A stretch of DNA of 11,842 nucleotides, taken from NCBI GenBank assembly GCA_002751075.1, contig NAOQ01001026.1:3467-15308 (forward strand), given 5' to 3'. The notes beneath the pieces were generated by a model. That model was given only the letters and a program-made list of their open reading frames with translations. It had not been told where the DNA came from and made no database searches. Made by a program: the position numbers and the translations under genes. Below are positions 8,416 to 11,842 of the stretch, piece after piece (position 1 is the stretch's first letter; every line of letters begins with the position of its first letter). Source of the stretch: Ichthyophonus hoferi. Taxonomy: Eukaryota > Opisthokonta > Ichthyosporea > Ichthyophonida > Ichthyophonidae.

Positions 8416-8917
8416 TGCTTCTCCATTACTTGTATGCCGCACAGTCTACCTAGATAAACCCGAGAGGACGCCAATTAATATGACAGATTGCATAACACCT
8501 GAACATGCCAAGATGCGTCCGACTACACACGGGGTAAAACAGCTACGATTCTGTGTGAATATCACTTTCTACGAAGTATCTAGTGACGAGGATGCACGAG
8601 ATGCCAGAATGGGAACATGGGCTCAGGATGCAGCAAGAGAAGGGCGTGAACACACCACTGGGAAGCATCTTCATTCACCGCTCCCAGACTTAACTGAAGT
8701 TTGTACACATCATAATAATCCTACAATAACACCCATCACTGCCCCCAGCACACCTATTATCATATCTCCCAATCCTATAGTCGTTTCTGAGTGCATTGAT
8801 GGTTGCGACTGTGCTGTTTGTTCACCTGATGCATCATGGATTGACTGGGTTCTTACAGCACAGGCTAGGCGAAGAGGCGTTCCTTGCACTGAATGTCAGG
8901 GTATTTTAACTCCTTGA
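8405..8917 (+). CDS. Cys-rich protein with PPP1R15/GADD34-like PP1-binding segment (putative)
   Basis: 170 codons, ATG with A at -3, stop TGA 8915-8917; much richer in G+C than its flanks and the longest ATG-initiated frame in the window. Residues 45-49 (KQLRF) fit the PP1 RVxF docking motif with Leu in the Val position. A hydrophobic strand follows (ITFYEV, 53-58), then an acidic SSDED, then 64-82 with Gly70, Trp72, Gln74, Ala76 and Arg78. Order and spacing parallel the C-terminal domain of PPP1R15 proteins (VRF, VTVHF, then QGPWEQLARD in human GADD34, from memory), which bring PP1 and G-actin to phosphorylated eIF2-alpha; the Trp aligns with one needed there. Residues 100-128 are a Thr/Pro/Ile linker. 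Cys130, 134, 136, 139, 161 and 164 form a CxxxCxCxxC...CxxC cluster that could bind zinc and is not part of the known family. No signal peptide or membrane segment. The N-terminus may extend upstream by splicing to 8260. Coding is likely; the PPP1R15 link is inference from short motifs, and an unrelated lineage-specific protein is the main alternative. Confidence 0.7.
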   Translation: MPPNASPLLVCRTVYLDKPERTPINMTDCITPEHAKMRPTTHGVKQLRFCVNITFYEVSSDEDARDARMGTWAQDAAREGREHTTGKHLHSPLPDLTEVCTHHNNPTITPITAPSTPIIISPNPIVVSECIDGCDCAVCSPDASWIDWVLTAQARRRGVPCTECQGILTP

Positions 8918-9730
8918 TTGCTTGCCTTTATTTTATTCTACTTCAATTATCATATCAACCAATATTGTGGGAAGAGATTCTTGAGTTCTCGTTCTTCACC
9001 TTACTGTTTGATTACAAATCCAATTAATTTTCTTGCCGAGATACACTGGCATTGTACGACCTAGATATAGATTTTACAGTTGGTATTAATATTATAATTA
9101 GACTAAAGTTATGGGTCTTGAGACTGCTAGGAAGGTCTGGTATATATATATACATACATGGACAGGGAAAGAGGTATATTTAGTGAGTGGGAAAGTATAC
9201 CTATAGTAAAATAGTAGTTCTTGTGGAACCTACGCTGTTTTTATTTTCAGTTGTTTACGAACCTTGTCATTATTAATTCCCAGCATATTTCATTTTAGAG
9301 CCATATTATCACTTGAAATGCACGATAGTCCTTCTGACCGGTTCAGGGGGGAAATAATGATTTAACTGCGAGTAGAGCAGTATATATTTAATAAAAGACA
9401 AAGCCAACGTAAAATATAAAATACAAATAAAATATTAATGAAGTATTGTTTTGGAGTTGTATTTAGAAATATGCATGTTAATTCTCCTAACTTAGACAAC
9501 GTATATTGAGTAATTTGACTTTTTTTTTCATGTTTGTTTGTACACACGTTTTGGTTTATTATTATTTATTACAGTAAATATAGATACAATTACATACTCT
9601 CCGTTGCGTATGTTTTAGTTGTATGTAGTTAAAATTTTACAATTTTACACATACCTACATTATGTATTTATAATGTATTTTTGTCCATAAATACATACCA
9701 TCTTTTTGTTTCTGTTCTAAGCTAGTGCCA
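8918..9730. other. 3' flank of the 8405 gene and AT-rich spacer
   Basis: Presumed 3' UTR and downstream DNA. No canonical AATAAA is close to the stop; an AATAAAA lies at about 9390. An inverted pair AGGTATA/TATACCT lies near 9173-9203, and a TA run near 9140. No second gene is recognisable. Confidence 0.45.
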
Positions 9731-10830
9731 TAATATCAAATCATGCATCAAATCAGGCAAGTTCTTAATAAACCTACAAAGATATTAAAAACCATGATAT
9801 ATATATATGACAATCAAAAGCTTATTATTTTTTAAAAGCAAATAAGTTAATTATATTACTTGTGTAAATATATAGTAAATAGTAAACCATATGATACAAA
9901 GAAGTAATGATAGGAATTTTATTATTAACATAGATAAACAAAGCAAATAGATTAATTACATTACTTATGTACATACTTAGTAAACCATATGATACAAAGC
10001 ATCCATGATAAGAATTCTATTATTAACATAGCATAAACAAAGCAAATAAATTAATTACATTATTTATGTAAAGACATGGTAAACCATATGATACAAAGCA
10101 GCCATGATAGGGATTCTATTATTAACATGGCATAACATCATACAAAACAGCTCTAATTGGAGGCACAATTTCTTATGATGGCAAATAAGTTACTTACATT
10201 AATTGTGAAAGACAAAAATAAAATAAATAGATCTGATGGAAATAATGTCATATCAAACTGAAAATTGAACGTTTATGTTTTTTTAAAAGTTAAATAATTG
10301 TTCCATTAAGTATGCAAATATATTGATTGCAAATCATGCGATACGAGCAATAATTGAAGGCTAGTATTTTAATATTATGCAAGATCATGATAAAACCTAC
10401 AAATAATTTGCAAATTATGCGCCACACAGCCATATTAATTAAAAAAGTATTATTTAACAAAGTAAACGAATTAATCATGTTATGTATGCAAATTAATGAT
10501 AAAATTTTCAAATATATTACGAATAATTAAATAAAAATAGTAAAAATCAAATGTTTATTATTATAGCCAAACAAAGCAATTGGTTTAATTCTATAAATTA
10601 TGAAAATAGATGTTCAAACCTGCAAATACGTTTCAAATCATGCTATGTACAACAGTAATGGGCTAGGGGGGTTTATTATTTTAACAGACTATGTAAATTT
10701 ATTTTTTTAGCAATCATGGAATCTTTTTGGTTAACCATAAACATTCCATTTTCATTAATAGTATTGATTTTAAAATAAGTTTTGAAGGTTTTAGTATTAA
10801 TAATTATAAATTCAAATAAAGTAAATAAAG
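9731..10830 (+). repeat. Old diverged satellite, units about 100-140 bp
   Basis: Units open with GCAAATAAGTTAATTACATTAC-like sequence at 9838, 9943, 10042 and 10181, and more degenerately at about 10289, 10462, 10576 and 10690, giving spacings near 105, 99, 139, 108, 173, 114 and 114. Each unit's second half carries GTAAACCATATGATACAAAGCA, ATGATAGGGATT and TATTATTAACATAG-like words. The units at 9943 and 10042 are the closest pair, agreeing at most positions. Partial homology extends left to about 9731 (CAAATCATGC) and right to about 10830 (GAAGG, TTTTAGTATTAATA). No coding potential. It is a degenerate tandem array. Confidence 0.8.
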
Positions 10831-10961
10831 TATAAAATTAAATATTAAATTTATTTTCAAAGCTATATCAAGAGAAACAGAGGAGAGAGTAAAACAAAGA
10901 TTATACCATGTGCTCTGTAATATAGATCAATAGAACATATTTACCCTTAAAACCCCCCTAG
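10663..10961. repeat. Perfect 12-nt inverted repeat, 299 bp end to end
   Basis: CTAGGGGGGTTT at 10663-10674 and AAACCCCCCTAG at 10950-10961 are exact reverse complements in otherwise C/G-poor DNA, each next to a TA dinucleotide. This could mark a small TA-flanked DNA transposon, but satellite homology seems to continue through the left arm, which argues against an insertion boundary there. Confidence 0.35.
10716..10749. repeat. Nested inverted repeat
   Basis: ATGGAAT (10716-10722) pairs with ATTCCAT (10743-10749), and the palindrome GGTTAACC (10729-10736) sits between them. Confidence 0.6.
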
Positions 10962-11139
10962 TCAAACTGCAACCAAATACATAGCATATTATTGAATTTA
11001 TGTAATTGTATTCGTATATTATATGTATATAATAGAATATATTATATAATATAATATATATATATATATATCTAGTTTTATTAGTATTGTAATTTATCTG
11101 GTTGTACAGGGCTTATAGAGGTCCATAATAATAGTGGTT
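10831..11139. other. AT-rich spacer before candidate exon
   Basis: Very AT-rich, with an alternating AT run at 11054-11071 and other TATA-like stretches 70-130 bp upstream of the candidate start at 11140. A core promoter role is possible, but such runs are common in this window. Confidence 0.4.
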
Positions 11140-11178
11140 ATGGGTGACGACGATGAGCTAAAGAAATTTCTCTCCGAG
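11140..11178 (+). CDS. Candidate first coding exon, gene continuing to the right
   Basis: ATG at 11140 starts 13 codons reading MGDDDELKKFLSE, a charged, coding-like N-terminus in G+C-richer DNA than its flanks. It ends at GAG followed by GTATAC (11179), a plausible donor on a codon boundary. A consensus branch site TACTAAC is at 11196-11202, with AGs at 11205, 11215 and 11217, but that intron would be only about 27-39 nt; another possible acceptor is ACATACAG near 11420. Unspliced, the frame stops after 21 codons. I do not recognise the protein and no second exon is convincing, so this remains a candidate. Confidence 0.25.
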
Positions 11179-11769
11179 GTATACATTACCTCATATACTA
11201 ACTAGTATCTAATAGAGAGATGATGGGAGGAAGAGAGGGCGAGTGGGTTGTATATGATTGCGCAGAGAGAGAGAAGGGTAGAGAGAAAGATAAAGAAAAA
11301 GAGGAAGATAAGGAAATAGTTGTATGAACATTTTGACAAGATGTATTAGTATACAGTTTACATGCTAAAGTTATTGTAATAGTACCTGAGGTCTCTAATA
11401 TTATTTTGGAATACATACAGGAGTTTTTCCTTTAAGATTATATGATATATTTCCCTTGTTTGACGTGAGATTCTAGTGTGTAAAGGCTATAGTAATACTT
11501 AGCAGTTTTGAGGTTATAGTTATATAGCTGGCCTGTAAAGGTGATGGTTGCATATCAAATTATTAGATAACATGTGCATGCGTATAAGTGGGAGAGGGTA
11601 GGTTGAGAGATAGAGGGAGAGAAGAGGATGGATATGGAAGGAGTAGATATAACGGAACAGAGAGGGTTGGGTTAAGGGATTATGAGAAAGAGGGAAGGAA
11701 GTTAAGGCCATGTTTATAAGAAAGGGAAAGGGGCAGCAAGAATATAGAGATAGAGATAGATAGATAGAT

Positions 11770-11772
<3 letters not shown>
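11179..11772. other. Purine-rich (GA-skewed) region
   Basis: Strong G+A bias on this strand, in blocks at 11215-11320 and 11585-11772, ending in GATA-type units (about 11749-11771). Long minus-strand frames here are Ser/Leu-rich products of the CT-rich complement and are not believable genes. It may be an intron or 5' region of a gene continuing right. Confidence 0.45.

Positions 11773-11842
<70 letters not shown>
11773..11842. repeat. (GA)35 dinucleotide repeat, runs off window
   Basis: Seventy uninterrupted bases of GA to the right edge, preceded by short GATA units. The true length is unknown. Confidence 0.97.

Noticed and set aside
9362-10511. Minus-strand frames of 61 and 73 codons
   Set aside because: They are Ile/Tyr/Asn/Cys-rich products of AT-rich DNA and satellite units, without coding character.
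11198-11711. Minus-strand Ser/Leu-rich frames
   Set aside because: They are translations of the CT-rich complement of GA-rich DNA and contain low-complexity runs only.
1-11842. tRNA genes, CRISPR arrays and telomere repeats
   Set aside because: I looked for B-box-like GGTTCGANTCC on both strands, regular spaced short repeats and TTAGGG-type arrays and found none.

Overview
The window looks like a gene-poor, AT-rich eukaryotic intergenic compartment, about two-thirds A+T by eye, lying between a few gene ends. A nuclear-type large-subunit rRNA fragment, candidate short introns and long simple repeats rule out bacteria. I favour a fungus with AT-rich repeat-filled blocks (70-88 nt candidate introns, genes clearly richer in G+C than their surroundings). 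This is inference, and another AT-rich eukaryote is possible.

Layout. Positions 1-90 are an 8-bp microsatellite. A frame open from the left edge to a stop at 919 is best read as the 3' exon of a disordered Ser/Pro/Thr-rich protein ending in Gly-Pro repeats of 27 residues. From 920 to about 8225 I find no convincing protein gene. The stretch holds a 110-bp-spaced local duplication (1392-1570), a diverged direct repeat pair (1831-2866 and 3677-4085) whose first copy carries about 620 extra bases, a TTCTC simple repeat, an orphan fragment of LSU rRNA (4844-5019), several hairpins, and long AT-rich DNA with nothing I can name.

The best gene is at 8405-8917: 170 codons, clearly richer in G+C than its surroundings. 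Residues 45-82 resemble the PP1-binding C-terminal domain of PPP1R15 proteins (GADD34/CReP family, eIF2-alpha phosphatase targeting), and a Cys cluster closes the protein. Upstream, a good-context ATG at 8260 either opens an overlapping upstream ORF or is the true start joined in frame by a 70- or 88-nt intron.

To the right lie an old diverged satellite of about 100-140-bp units (9731 to about 10830), an AT-rich stretch, a possible first coding exon at 11140-11178 pointing out of the window, and GA-rich DNA ending in a 70-nt (GA) tract that runs off the edge. No operon-like or pathway relation between the genes is visible; the two better-supported genes are about 7.5 kb apart.
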